Below are positions 1 to 11,945 of a stretch of 64,000 bases of DNA, one piece after another. Location of the stretch: contig NC_067287.1 of the NCBI RefSeq assembly GCF_020740795.1, positions 35,085,501 through 35,149,500 of the forward strand, read 5' to 3'. The notes under the pieces are model-generated. The model was given only the letters and a program-made list of their open reading frames with translations. It was not told the DNA's origin and did no database searches. The DNA is from Apus apus (Eukaryota; Chordata; Aves; Apodiformes; Apodidae). Position numbers and translations under genes: made by a program. Each line of letters starts with the position of its first letter. Within the stretch, counting starts at the first letter, position 1.

Positions 1-2861
1 AAAATAGCTTCAGGGGCTTTTTTGTTTCCCTACTGTGAAGTACTGGAGCTGGAATCAGCTTCTCCCTCCTGATGGGAAACAGACTGTTTTCAGGTATATA
101 CAGTAACTGCAGGTTCCTCCCTCTTTGCACGTCAGATTGAAACCTCCTCCTTCCAAAAAAAGGATAAAAAGCACCACAGTGATGACAATGACCAGCCACC
201 AGTGTGATTATACTCAAGTGAAATGCAATCAGTATAGCGTGATACAGGCAAAACCAAAATATTTTTTCATCACTTCATTAACAGAACCTTACAACATTTA
301 TAATTGAGTATTATGAAGAATATCACAGAGGAGGAGCCTTTCCAGGTCAGTGTAAGCTTTCACTATGAAAATTAAGTCACAGGCAAGGAAACAAGTATTC
401 TCTCACCCACATGATCATGTTATTTCTGGAAAGCACTAAGAGTCAATTCCCTAGGAGAGGAAGGTATTTCAAAGAACAGAAATCCACTTAGCAGAAATAA
501 AAATGGATGTTAATTTTGTTTGTTTCTTTTGCCCAGGTGATCCGAAGAGCCTCAAAGTGGTAGAGCTCAAGAAACAGCCTATCTCAGTTTCTGCACTGGT
601 GAATAATTTGATTTACCTCTGCCTTTCAGAATGAAAAGTGCAGCCTTTTAGCCACAAAGACGAATCTTAGTTAAGCTGGAGAAATGAAGAAAACCATTCC
701 AAGCTGAAGATAATGATAAATTCAAGTAAGAGACAGCCTGTCTTCACTGCAATGTTCATTTAAGCATTGCCTCAGCTTGTGTACACAGACAAGAGTCTTC
801 TGCTTAAATTAGGCAGTACTTTAACTCTGAGCTTTCTTGCCCAGCAGCAGAGTCCAACCACTAGTGATTCTTGCACTGCCAAAGCAGCAAGGCCTTAGCT
901 GACACACATCGCTAACTTTGTCACGCCTGCTGCTTCACTGCTGTTCAGCAGGAAGAACATGAAAACGATGAAAAAAAACAACCCACAAACAAAGGGTTGC
1001 ACTGAGTCAGGCTATACGCAGCCTCATGCTTCTTACCAGTGTCAGGATAAGTGTCTTGTAACAGGGCAGGCCTGGAGGCAGCAGTGCTTCTCCAGAACAC
1101 TCCCCTCAGCTGCCAGCAACAGCACCTTGGGGATTTCCTGAACCAAAGGTGATGTCTTTGTACTTAATAATCCTCTAGGGATTCTTTCCATTAGAGCAAC
1201 TAAACAAACTGAGTAAGCCTTAAGTGGAAAGATAACTTAAGGAATTCAGAAGCCCCAAGAAGAAGGGTAAAGGACTGGCAGGCAGAGTTAGAAACTTGAC
1301 TGTCCCTGGCAAGGAGAAAAAAGAAAACCCTCACAGAGAACTTCAGTCCAATTTTCAGATTACCCACTACCCTTCAAAAATCAGTTTCTCATAGTTTTTT
1401 CTTTTTCAGTTCATGTAATCACAAGATAAGAATTCCAAAGGCAGAGCCTATTACTCAGAAGTTCAAACATATCAGCTAAAAGAATGTGGATTCTCCTACG
1501 CTGGGAAAAGCCTAAAGTGCTGTTTCTTCATTGAAGTATTTTGCAAACTCAAATATTTAGGTGATCCTAACTTTGTTGGCAAGTCATTATGCTTTGGTTG
1601 GACTGAAGTACAGGATTTACCATTCTGACAATATGTAAAAGAAACTGAAAACTAGTTTTTACTTTGCATTTTTTCTCCTCTGTTTCCCAGGCCTATAGAG
1701 TTTAAGGAAACAGCAGCTATTTGATAGCACCATGCTACACTGAAGCTTCCCTAACTGAAGCTATAAACACATGACAGGGCACAGCTCTTTTCCAATTTAA
1801 GTTGAAGCTTCCTTGATTTCTTCCCAACTTCTGCTTTTCAAGAAACAGCCAAAGAAATTTCTTTTAAAATATTTATTTTTCCTTAAACACCACTGTCACT
1901 CTTACTGAAGAGAAAAACAAAATTGTTCCTGACTTTAAGTGACAGAAATGTAGGTAGGTGCTACAAAGCTCCTACCAAGCTGCTGTGTTTGTGTGAAGCT
2001 CTGTTTTGTCTATCACTGTCCTGACTATCACACCCTTACAAACCTTAAGACATACTCTATTGTCTCTAGCTGTAAGAAGGGGGAAGCAGCCATCCTTTCA
2101 CTGCCTTCTAAAATTTCTTTACCACAGATTGTTTTAATAGTGCAGAAAGCTGGGGGGAGGGGGGGATAAGAAAAAAAAAGAAAAAGAAGCTGTACCACCA
2201 TCAAGAAACAACTTTATTTTTTACTTCTCTTACTCACCGCTGATTTCCTAAGCTACAAAAATGTGTACTGACAGCACCCCTGCCAATTCAAGACAGTATT
2301 AGTTAATATTAATTTCAATCTGGTTCTTCTTGAAAAAGAAACATTTTAAAAATTCTAATTCAAAGAACCAAACTTCTACAATATACAATCCCCAAATACT
2401 GACCATCATGATACCTGCACCAGATAACCATTTTTACTCTTTATCCCATTGCCATGGATTTCTAAATCCTAACACTGACTATCTGTTAGTGACCCTATAA
2501 TAAAACTATTTTCATACTGGACAATAATATAATTTACAGCACTGCTATGACTATTTGCTTTACAGCACCATCTGAATATTGAATAATTAGCAGTACTCAT
2601 GTAATGCACATGTGTGCAGCACAAAATCTAGCTCTCTACAGTCTAGTAGAGCAACTCCTGCTTAAATGCTGCAATTAGGAGAAGTTCTTACTTTCTGTCT
2701 GGCTCCTCCCAAAGCCTAGCTCACACAAGCAGGCCTGCTGATTGCAGTAGGACTACCTATTAAGTGAGGTTACTCACACAAGAGGGATCTGCAGATCTAG
2801 ACCCTTCCATCTTGATTTATAAGCATGAAGCACACGAGTCTAGCAGGAATTTAACACTTAC
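1..2861 (-). other. KANSL1L: KANSL1L intron downstream of its first coding exon (partial)
   Basis: This is the intron that begins at the GTAAGT donor (complement of 2856-2861) and runs off the left edge. I looked on the minus strand for the next KANSL1L coding exon, which in the family opens with a Trp-rich stretch, and saw nothing resembling it. Only short chance frames are present. The stretch is AT-rich and holds no repeat that I recognise. Confidence 0.75.
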
Positions 2862-3943
2862 GCTTCCACAGTGGTTCTTACAGTCTGTTCCTCACCATCT
2901 TCATCTGAGCTGCTACACGTTGCATCAGAGTCCAGATCCTTCTCCACACGAGACAGCAGCCCTCCAGTAGAAAGTGCAAACCCCAGGATTTCACCTGGTG
3001 CAATGCTAACTCCATTCTGTACGTCTGTGCTCGAACTACTCTCCAAAGTAGTTGCGTTGTTTTCTGGCCAACCTTCAGTGCACCTGAGGGAGCTACTGCT
3101 CGAAAATCTGGTTGGCTCATGGAAAACCTTCATTCTTTGTAGCTGATGTTTCACAAAGCATTTCAGCTGCTGATCACAGTGTTTGATAACATGCTTTGCT
3201 AGGAGCATTTGTAAACGTTTCTGAATTCTTTTGGCGCGACTGATTTCCATTTGTTGCTTAGTGACATACTGGAGTAAGCGAGCATAAACCTCCTCCCGGG
3301 TGCAGCTCAAAAGCCCTTCTGAAGGCCTGTGAAGAATTTGGTGTAATAAATCCCCTTTTATTGATTCGGCGCAGGCTTCCAAAGCCCTACCCAAAAAAAC
3401 ATTCTTCTTGTACCATTTACCATTTAAAAGCTGCATTTCTTCTGCATTACCAGATTCAGTTACATTTGGAAGTCGCCGTGTTTCTGCCAAACTCAGAGAT
3501 GTGGTCTCTGGAAACGTCTCCCCTTTGACCTGTTCCCCAGGTTCCGAATGACTAATCAGACCAAACGATGTGTCAGCACCATTATGTAATGAATTTCTCA
3601 TCCTGGAGCAGTCGGGCTCTCCCGCTTTCGTCTGCTTACTGGTTCTGTTGCTAAACGCAGAATTTCTACTCATTAACAAGACCGACTGATAGCGCCTGGA
3701 GGATGGTGGAGAACCGAAATGCTGCACACTGAAGATATCATTCCTGAGCTTGGGCTCAGCAGTGGGGAACCCCAGGACTGAGCAAGTAATCTGTGCGATG
3801 GAGTCCTCTTTTATCTTCTCTTCCACTGCTCTGGAATTTTCCATGCACAAAGCTGTATCAGACTCCATAGCTCTAGAGGACAAAGAAGGTGACAAGTGGA
3901 TACCATGACCTTTTGTTGCTGCCTCTCTGAGGGCTGGTGTCAT
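2862..3943 (-). CDS. KANSL1L: KANSL1L (KAT8 regulatory NSL complex subunit 1-like), first coding exon, N-terminal part
   Basis: Encodes residues 1-360 plus two bases of the next codon (phase 2). The opening MTPALREA and the later LQMLLAKHV, FHEPT and LDSDAT segments match what I remember of vertebrate KANSL1L, a paralogue of the NSL histone-acetyltransferase scaffold KANSL1. The exon is bounded by a TTTTCAG acceptor (exon starts at 3973, giving 30 bases of 5'UTR) and a GTAAGT donor beginning at 2861. Residues about 215-275 are Lys/Arg/Gln/Leu-rich and probably helical or coiled coil. Residues about 336-352 are an acidic Ser/Asp/Glu tract. No signal peptide or membrane segment is seen. The C-terminal PEHE region that binds the acetyltransferase in KANSL1-type proteins would lie in later exons outside the window. 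The ATG is the only in-frame Met near the acceptor and agrees with the family N-terminus. Role in the nucleus is inferred from KANSL1; the paralogue itself is poorly characterised. Confidence 0.93.
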
Positions 3944-3973
3944 TATAGCTACGGTAGGTAGTTTACAGCAAAC
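3944..3973 (-). other. KANSL1L: KANSL1L 5'UTR part of the first coding exon
   Basis: Thirty bases lie between the TTTTCAG acceptor (complement of 3974-3980) and the start codon at 3943. The frame is open through this short segment, so a longer N-terminus from an upstream exon cannot be excluded. The family normally starts at this Met. Confidence 0.65.
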
Positions 3974-6794
3974 CTGAAAATAACATGGGCCATGTAAATT
4001 TTCTCATTTTCATGACACGGTACAAATACAACAGTTCTGTTAGGTATTTAATTATTTAAATATTTCAACATTATTCAAAGATTCCATAAAAACACATTCT
4101 CTAAAGAACACAGATAGCTTATGTTCCCTCCCAACTCAAATAAGAACACTTCTGGTTTTTATTTCATTCAGAGGTTGTTCCACGTGCAATGATAGCCTTT
4201 ACCTCTCAGGGGGGTAACTGTTCAGACTTCATGGCATTTCTGATCCTATTGCTCTGAGAAATAAGACTCTCAAAGCTCAAGACTGTCACCTCACCTTGCC
4301 CAAACTGAAAAACATTACCATAAACCATGCAACTGCAAGGATGCATTTTTAAATATGTGTGGTTGTATGTATTGGCACATACACAGAGAGACGCACATCT
4401 ACACATTCTCACTCCAGAACTCTGGCTGGATTTTATTTTAATTTGCTGTGGAGATAAGTTACTTTTTGAGTTGCATTTGGTCTTGTTCAAGTATTTATTT
4501 TTATACTTAAATAAGTCAATATCAACAATATCACAGAAATGGGAGCTATGCAGCTACCTATTACAAGTTCAGCAAAGCAGAACTTCTTCTACCACATGAT
4601 GAAACGCTCTGAAACAAACTCGGAAGCAATACTGGGAGAAGGTATTTAATGCCTATCTATATAAAGCAAGCACTTGATAAATGAATGTATCATATTTTTT
4701 TCACAAATACACTTTAGAAACCAAACAGAGGTCTGTTAGGTTCTAAATGTTTCCCAAAAAAATGTCTACTGCGTGTTTGTATCCAGTTCTTCTTTATTCA
4801 TAGGCACTGCCTGAATAATACAAATATTTTTTTATAACCATTTGGTTAAAGACACTTTTCCTTCACAAAGCTTTGTGCCTATGGCTTGCCATGGCTTGGA
4901 CGAAGAGCTCCCAAACTTTGGGATCAAAAGACCAGTATCAACATTCCCCTCTTCTTGTCAGCAGCTAAGCTGCCATGTCATACCCTATCTATTCCACAGC
5001 CTACAGAGCAGGAATCACTGCCTTACGCTGTGCTTTCAGCTTTGATTAGGAGATGGTTAAATAAACACAAAGAAAGATTTAACTGAACATGGCCTGCAGA
5101 AGCATGAAAGATAAGCTGCTGTCAGTTCTTCGTTAAGAAACTAAAGACAAAGCCCAAAAGAGTAAGAGAGCAGTAACAAAAGTCAGTGTAGCACAACAGT
5201 TCCACAGTAAATTCTGTTTAACCAGCGCACTAGTTCAGCAGCATTTCCATTGCCCTCCTTTTAATATCTTCACTTTCTTTGATCTCCACAGCAACTGCCT
5301 AGCTCAGCAATTTTCAATGCACAGATTCCATAAGGAGTCAATGATTCTGAGACTGCCACATATGGATCTTCAGAAAAGCAAACTCCCTCTCTGAAGCCTT
5401 AGCTTATTTATAACTACAGATTTTACACTGAAGGAGCAAACATGAAAGGGAGATGTAGAAACCTAAGGAGCTGAGAAGTACCAGGCTGGATACTTTCTCC
5501 TTAACCCTCAAAACCCTCACCTTTCACTGCTTCATGTGTACTTCAACCATGAGGTTTTCATCTCTGTACATCACCTACTCAGCATCACAGGGACCAGGTT
5601 TGGTGGTCCCAATGCTGATGACACTACTAAAAAACATTCTGAATGCTACTATGAAAATCCACAGCATTTTAATTTTTATCAACAAGCCAATAACTTCAGA
5701 CTATATAGGAAAGTGGCACAAAGTCCCCTCTGCTGGACAGTCATTCAAGCATGAGCCTTGTTACTGGGTCCAGCAAGGGAAATACACTGAGGAGAGCTGG
5801 AGCCCCAAACTGCAAAGGTTCTGGTGACTTGGCAGTGCTCTCAGCATCTGGCTGACTCACGATTTCTGTCTTTCCACTCTTGTAAGAGCTAACAGGCACA
5901 AGAATTTTTCATTCCAAAGGGGTATGGATTCACACACCTATGCCTGCCCTCCTCTCAGCATATGCTAAATAACGGTGATTTACATGGCTAAAACATACAG
6001 GGGAGAAAAGTGAAGCCCACACTTTCTCTGTGGGGTTACCTTGAACTCAAGGTCCCCATGCTAGATCTGTCCCTGGGAACTCCAAGTTCTTTCAGAAGAA
6101 AGCTGTCAGCCTGAGATCTACATACACTGACCAATGAAATAATAGCTGTTTCAACTTTACTATCTACCTTCCTTAGCCCGCGTAGTTTACCAGTCATACA
6201 TTGCTTCTTCTGAAAGCCAGGAAACACCCACATGCAGCAGAGCTGCTGCTCAGGCAAACAAAACGTTTGGAGATGTGTATCTCAGACCTGAGATGTGAAG
6301 ATGGAGGCTATGAAAAAACACCGGCAGCACAAAATGTTCAGAGTGACGTGTTTTAACTCGATCATATTCCCTCAAATACTACATACTCTCTGGTACAGCT
6401 TCAAATTTCAGTGAATACCATTAGCAAATTATTTTAAGGGTTTATTTGAATTTAGGGGCCTTATTTTCCCATCTTTTAGGGAAAAGAGGGCAAGAAATCA
6501 GAATATCCTTAAACTGAACTATAAATATTAAAGAGAAATGACAAACCACTAACTAATGAGGAGTTCTGGCAGAAGGTGCTTAAGCTGCAATATAGCTAAA
6601 AAAATAAAATACTTTTTAAGAGAGGAAAAGCTCAATTAACCCCTCCCTAGCAACTTCACACAATGCTTCTGCCCTGCAGACAGTTGTGTGAGACACTTCA
6701 GGTGTGTTCCTCTCATTTCACTGACACCTAAAATACTTCATAAAAGCTGATACTCTCCCTGTCTCCAGGTCCTTGGCATTTCTCCAAGAAGTTC

Positions 6795-6816
6795 ACTCAC
6801 ACACACACCCACACAA
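6795..6816. repeat. Short CA-rich microsatellite
   Basis: Imperfect CA dinucleotide run within KANSL1L intron 1, interrupted by CCC. Confidence 0.6.
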
Positions 6817-8988
6817 CATCAGTATATGAGCAAAACAAAAAAAAAGTATCAGCTGCCAAAAAAGTTAGAAGCAAGCTTTAGTACAAGTTATTGGCTCCAG
6901 ACAATTTTCATTTTGACACATTTTGTTTCATTTTGGCAGAAAGCAGCAAAAATAATTTCACTCCACCCTCACTGGGAGGGAGTTTCCAGAGCTAAACTTA
7001 TTATATTCTGGGATAGGAAAAAAAAAAGTGCAGAGGGAAGGAAGACAAGTACTGCAACACAGTATTCAGGAAGAGTCTGCATTTTCACTCTGGGAAAAGC
7101 TTTTTTGTCACAGGTAAACCATTTCCAGGATTTTTTTCATTATGTACTACCTGAGGCTTCAAAAGCTCAATAGCCAAAATACTTCTAAACTGGCAAATAG
7201 TTCGTTTTTCATCTGCTGAATACCCACTCCACTTGAAAGACTAAAAAGTATTGTAAAACGAAAAGCTGATGTAAAGTGCAAGGAAAGAGAAAAAACAAGT
7301 ACCAGACATGCACAGGAGAGTAACTGGTGATTCAAGTGACCTCATGCTTATCCTCTCCTAATGCCTCAGTTACCCAGGAGGATATTGCTGGGAATTGCAG
7401 ATTACCACAGCCCCAGCACTCCCCTGACCCTGCACCTTGCTCCCTTCTCTCACCACAGCTACAGGTTCCTAATCCCCCAGTGACCCTTGCTCCTATACCC
7501 TCTGCTACCTGTGCTTACTTCTTAGTCTTTACTTGACATTTCCATGTTGTACCCTTCTCCACCAGGCTTACCTCAACAGAACTTGTCTACATCCTGAAAC
7601 TTGTGTCTTCATGTGGGTAATTAGCAGCACCCTATTAAAATAAACACAACACAACCACAAACCTGCCTGCACACAGGGTGGCATTCCCTCCCCAGCTTTT
7701 GTTTATAGCCCTTTCACTTCTTGACTCTCTCCCTTTGCATAACACTCACTTTTGTTACACAACACTGCAGACAATGTTTTGGGGGAGGACTGCTTTGTCT
7801 TCTAGTTTTTTGTTTGCAATCTTTTCCTTTACAATGGTAATAAAACTCCATTTGCATGACTGTAAGTCTGCATCAGCTCTTTTTCCTTGTAAATCCAATC
7901 ATCTTTCCTGTTCCCAAATACTTGAAACTTCCTTGTTAATAATGAGATTCACAGAGACAAGCGGTTTTTTACATTTAGGTTTTGGCTTTTTTCTTTCTTA
8001 CACATTCAGGGGCCTATAAATATCCTTTCAAAATAATACACCTGTTTCCAGTTTATTCATAGATTAACAGTGTTTCAGATAAGCAAACTTCCAATGTCTA
8101 TTCCTTGTCTAGAAGCAGCAGGCAGCACCTAGTGAAACATCCAAAATTAAGCAGAGCAAGAATGTTCCAAAACACTGTATCTCAAACTCAAGGTCTCTTA
8201 GAGAAAACCTGCAGAAGAGATGACAAGCTACACGAGCAAGCTAGATCTGCCTACAAGACAACCGACAAAACCTGGTTTCTAACAGCTTTGCGTTGTTTGT
8301 CCCGTAATCCCTAGCTCCTCTTGGACAGCCTTCCTGCTAATCTCAGGACAAAAATAAAGTGGTGCTCTGGCAGCCAGGAGCTGCTGCGGCACCGCCGGAG
8401 CTGCGCTGCCAGCATCCAGAGCACCCGCCGAGCTGGGCACCCAGCAGCTCCCTCGGGCCAGCTTCTCCAAGACCTGCCTGGTGGTAAGCAGCCACTCGGG
8501 TATGCTGTACCTTCCTCCCCCCATCTGCACAAAATTTCCAGGATTGGAATCGTTGACTCTAGGAAGAGAGAGGACAGCTCAACAGCATAATCCGCATTTT
8601 TCTCACAGAGCAGTTCGTAGCAATGACTGCAAGAGAGGTTTTGGTCCCACTGGGTATGTCCTGGTTAGGAGCGTGAAAGAAAATGGAAAGAAGTCCATAT
8701 TTAACACACCTGGGACTAGCCTTTAAAAAATAAAATCTCACTAGGCAGCCTTTGTTTTCAGTTCAAGAGCAGCCCAGTTCTTCACGACGAGTATTTAAGC
8801 ATTTTAGTATTTTGTTCTACTAGTAGGTTGGAAAAAACAAAACCAAACCACCCTAAAAGGCTTATGTGGGGAGTCTCAGCTTTCGGCAGCACTCACTGTG
8901 CAGGCAGTACCAGAGAGATAAAACTGCAAACTCTACTGTTTTGCACTCCCCAGAAGATATAAGCACAAATTCCTCCTCTTTGAAAAAC

Positions 8989-9016
8989 AACACACACACC
9001 AAAACACACACACACC
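8989..9016. repeat. Imperfect CA microsatellite
   Basis: Two short CA runs separated by CCAAAA in KANSL1L intron 1. Confidence 0.6.
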
Positions 9017-10268
9017 TAAAAAGGATCTCTCTTTGAACAGTAAGAGAATTCAATTTAAGACAGACCACCCAAACAGTTTTAATCATTAAACACATCAAAC
9101 AAGACATACTTCAAGTGGAATTCATTTATGATAAAATCCATGACTCATTAAAATCTCTGAACAGGGTTGCTGTTCTCCTTGTTCATAACTGCTTCTCAAC
9201 AGAGAATCATATATTATTTCCAAGTTTACTACCATGCCATCAGCTAATTCCTCTGCAGCCTATAGTATCATGTATTTGCAACTTAACATCTGAAGTAGTT
9301 TTTAAACTTCAGGTAAAAAATTAAGCACTTTTTGTAGTACAAGACAGATGCCACTGTTAGTAGGCTGCCCATATGTCTCTGATATAAAGATCTATAATAC
9401 TTTTAGAACCACAGTAAAGTCCATATCAACATTTCAGTTACCCTTTTGAATTTCAGTCCTCGAAAAGAGGGTCATAGAACCTGATCTTAAACAAGACCCA
9501 TTCAGCTCTTAGACACTAAGATGACTGGAATTTCAACTCCCCAAACCATTTACAGGATTTCACAATCTGGACCAATAAGGAAGCAGAGCCCTAAGGCACA
9601 GAGATAAGCTTTCTGGGTTGCTGCACCTACTAGCATCATAACCATGCTTCATCCAGCTCCATTTTCAATACACCCTTTTTATGAAATTAGGAACCAAAAG
9701 GAAATACCTACCCTGTGACAATAAGCATGTTAGTAATTTGGAGATTTTTTTAATATTTTTTTTTAATCGGTTACTCTGCTTCCCATTGCTGAGGAGCACC
9801 AGGTACCCTGCTACATTCTGTGGGAAACGCTTCAGCGTTTTGCAACCAGGGAGCTGATGCACAAAGTGGATTAAAAGACTTGCTCAAAATCACACTGGAA
9901 ATCTCCAGGAAGGCTGAGGGACACACCTGGCTCTGAGCTGCTGTCCTGAGCTCTGCTAGGTACTTTTATCTAAAGTATTCAGCTTTAGAAGCGACCTGTA
10001 GTCTGAGAAGCCAGCTCCATCAGTCACTCGAAGGGAATCTGGCAATCCACTCAGCTGGATGATCAGAGAGAACTTTTAACCCAGGAATTAAAAAAACGTA
10101 GACATGAAACTGCAGGCTGAAGCCTTTCCCCCGCCTACAGACCCAAGCCTTATAAACAAAACACAGCGAATAAGACAGCACAACACTATGTACCTACTCC
10201 GCCGCGCCGCGGGGCAGCAAGCGACACCCCGGCCCAGCGCGGGCTGCTCGCTCCCGCACGTCGGCGGC

Positions 10269-10296
10269 GGGACCAGGCCAGGCCAGGCCAGGCCAG
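10269..10296. repeat. GGCCA pentamer tandem repeat
   Basis: About five back-to-back copies of a CCAGG/GGCCA pentamer inside the CpG island, followed 150 bases later by repeated CCCGG units. Confidence 0.65.
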
Positions 10297-10630
10297 GGTA
10301 GGGCCGCGGCCAGACAGCCGGGCCGGGCAGGCAGGGCAGCGCCCACACGGCGCGGAGAGAACCCGAGACCCCCCCCCATGGCAGCAGCGGCAGCGGCCCC
10401 GCACAGCCAGGCCCTACAGCCGGGCCAGGCCCTGCCCTGCCCCGCACAGCCCGGCCCGGCCCGGCCCCGCCTCACGAGCCCCGCCCCGCGCCCAGACCGT
10501 TACCCCCCCCCCGCCGCCCCGCCCCCACCCGGCCCCCTCCTCGCGCGTGCGCGCCAGCGCTCGGCGGCGCCACCGCCGCTCCCGCCGCTCCCGCCAACGG
10601 CCGCCCGGCCCCGCGTCCTCCCCTCCTCAC

Positions 10631-10800
10631 CGCGCCTCAGCGCGGCGCTTCCCGCGGGCGCGCAGCCGCCGCCTCGCCGCCCGCCCCCGGCCGCCCCGCG
10701 CAGCCCCCGCGCTTGCCTCCGCCCGCCGGCTCCTCCCCGCGGCGCTGCCGCCGCCTGCCCGCGCGGCGCGGCGCCCGGCGCGGCTCCAACTGCCGCTGTG
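10631..10800 (-). other. KANSL1L: Candidate noncoding exon 1 of KANSL1L
   Basis: A GTGAGG donor (complement of 10625-10630) lies just downstream, in the minus-strand sense, of the CCAAT/GC-box cluster. An untranslated first exon ending at 10631 and splicing to 3973 would fit the family, in which translation starts in exon 2. The 5' end at about 10800 is only a guess, and other GTGAG-like donors exist in the island (near 10465 and 11128). Confidence 0.35.
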
Positions 10801-11287
10801 GGAGCGTCCGCGCCCAGCGAGAGCGCGGCCCGGCGGGCGGGGCGGGGGCGGGGCCGCGCGGGGAGGAGCGCGGCCAATCCCCGCGCGCGGGGGGCGGGGC
10901 CTGGGGCGGGGCCTCCCGCCCGCCATTGGCGGGGCCCCAGGCGGGGGCGGGGCTGCTGGCGCGCGTGCCGCGGCGGGGCGGGAGGCGGCGCGCGGGGCCG
11001 GTTCCTCCGCGCTGTGAGGGAGGGAAGGGGACGCCCTGGGGAGACCGGCCCCTGCCGAACCGCCGAGTTACACGTAAATAAACGAACACAGCGGAAACCG
11101 GTGCTTGGTAGGGTTTTCCCCGGGGCTCACCCCTCAGAAACACCCGCAGATCCTCCCCGGCACCACCTTCCCGCCCTCAAAACTGCCCCTCCCGGCCGCC
11201 AGGTGAACAGGGGCACGGCGCAAGCGTTCCGCTTCCCCCCCCCAGCTCTGAAGCAAGGCAGGCAACCCTCGGACTGCATAGAAGTGC

Positions 11288-11293
11288 TTTATT
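11288..11293 (-). terminator. ACADL: ACADL poly(A) signal (AATAAA), distal candidate
   Basis: The complement reads AATAAAGCACTTC, about 560 bases past the ACADL stop codon. Cleavage would fall near 11270. A second AATAAA lies at 11475-11480 (complement), so alternative 3' ends are possible. Everything beyond is the KANSL1L CpG island. Confidence 0.6.
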
Positions 11294-11474
11294 ACACTTA
11301 TTTGAACAAAGTAATTGCGATAAGGCATGGGGGGTTACATGCAAAGGCAGGGGTCAGGGATGCACTCCTTCCCCCCAGGAAACTAGAACTGCAGCCAAAG
11401 TTCCAGGTTCTGCTTGCATACAGGGGCATTCATCGAGTGGAAATGAAATTTCAGAGTTACATTAACGTTTAACG

Positions 11475-11480
11475 TTTATT
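11475..11480 (-). terminator. ACADL: ACADL poly(A) signal (AATAAA), proximal candidate
   Basis: AATAAA on the minus strand about 370 bases after the ACADL stop codon. It would give a shorter 3'UTR than the signal at 11288-11293. Confidence 0.45.
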
Positions 11481-11851
11481 TGTTCAGGACGCAGCTCCTC
11501 TGCAGCAGAGATGTGACTGTGGGAAGCACGAGCGGGGCTGAAGAGAGCAGCACCAGGGCTTGAAGACCAAGTCACCCATTAACTTCCAGGAAAAAGAAAA
11601 AATTGCCTTTCACTACCACAGCTTTAGGAACCCAGAGAATTACTGTGTTGTCCAAATCGTTAAATTCAACGTTCATTAAATATCAGTTCATTAAATATTA
11701 GATCTCCTGCATATAAGCCCACTGGCTTTAAAATCCTATCACTTTCATGAAAGAATACAATATACCACATTTTCAGTCCCACATCTGATTTTATGCCATA
11801 CATGAATACCAAAAGATTCTGAAAGCCTCTCCCAAGTAGTGAGCATCTGCC

Positions 11852-11945
11852 CTACTTGTCACTGACAATGTCTCTAGCAATAAGCTCCTTCATTATTTCA
11901 TTGGTACCACCATAGATGGGCTTAACACGGGCATCAACAAAAGCT
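11852..11945 (-). CDS. ACADL: ACADL exon 11 (C-terminus and stop)
   Basis: 94 bases, completing Lys401 and encoding residues 402-431. Contains VKPIYGGTNEIMKELIAR and ends DIVSDK then TAG. Acceptor CCCCACAG. Confidence 0.95.

Larger units (their letters stand above)
3981..10630 (-). other. KANSL1L: KANSL1L intron 1
   Basis: AT-rich stretch between the CpG-island promoter and the first coding exon. It carries only short chance frames and simple CA-rich patches near 6795-6815 and 8989-9016. I saw no recognisable coding exon on either strand. A small noncoding exon could be missed. Confidence 0.55.
10200..11150. promoter_or_regulatory. KANSL1L: CpG island, probable KANSL1L promoter
   Basis: Nearly 1 kb of extremely GC- and CpG-rich sequence in an otherwise AT-rich region. 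It contains many GC boxes (for example GGGGCGGGGC at 10891-10900) and two CCAAT boxes in opposite orientation: CCAAT at 10874-10878 on the plus strand, and ATTGG at 10925-10929, which reads CCAAT on the minus strand. No TATA box is seen. It lies upstream of the KANSL1L first coding exon and is transcribed on the minus strand if it serves that gene. Plus-strand activity cannot be excluded. The GC content keeps several long frames open by chance; these are not genes. Confidence 0.75.
11270..11851 (-). other. ACADL: ACADL 3'UTR
   Basis: Noncoding sequence between the TAG stop (11854-11852) and the distal poly(A) signal. It is AT-rich close to the stop and becomes mixed toward the CpG island. Confidence 0.6.

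Noticed and set aside
10378-11472. 364-codon plus-strand frame, and overlapping frames on both strands, in the CpG island
   Set aside because: The frames are open in nearly every phase because the sequence lacks A/T for stop codons. The products are Pro/Ala/Arg/Gly low-complexity and the plus-strand frame runs into the ACADL 3'UTR.
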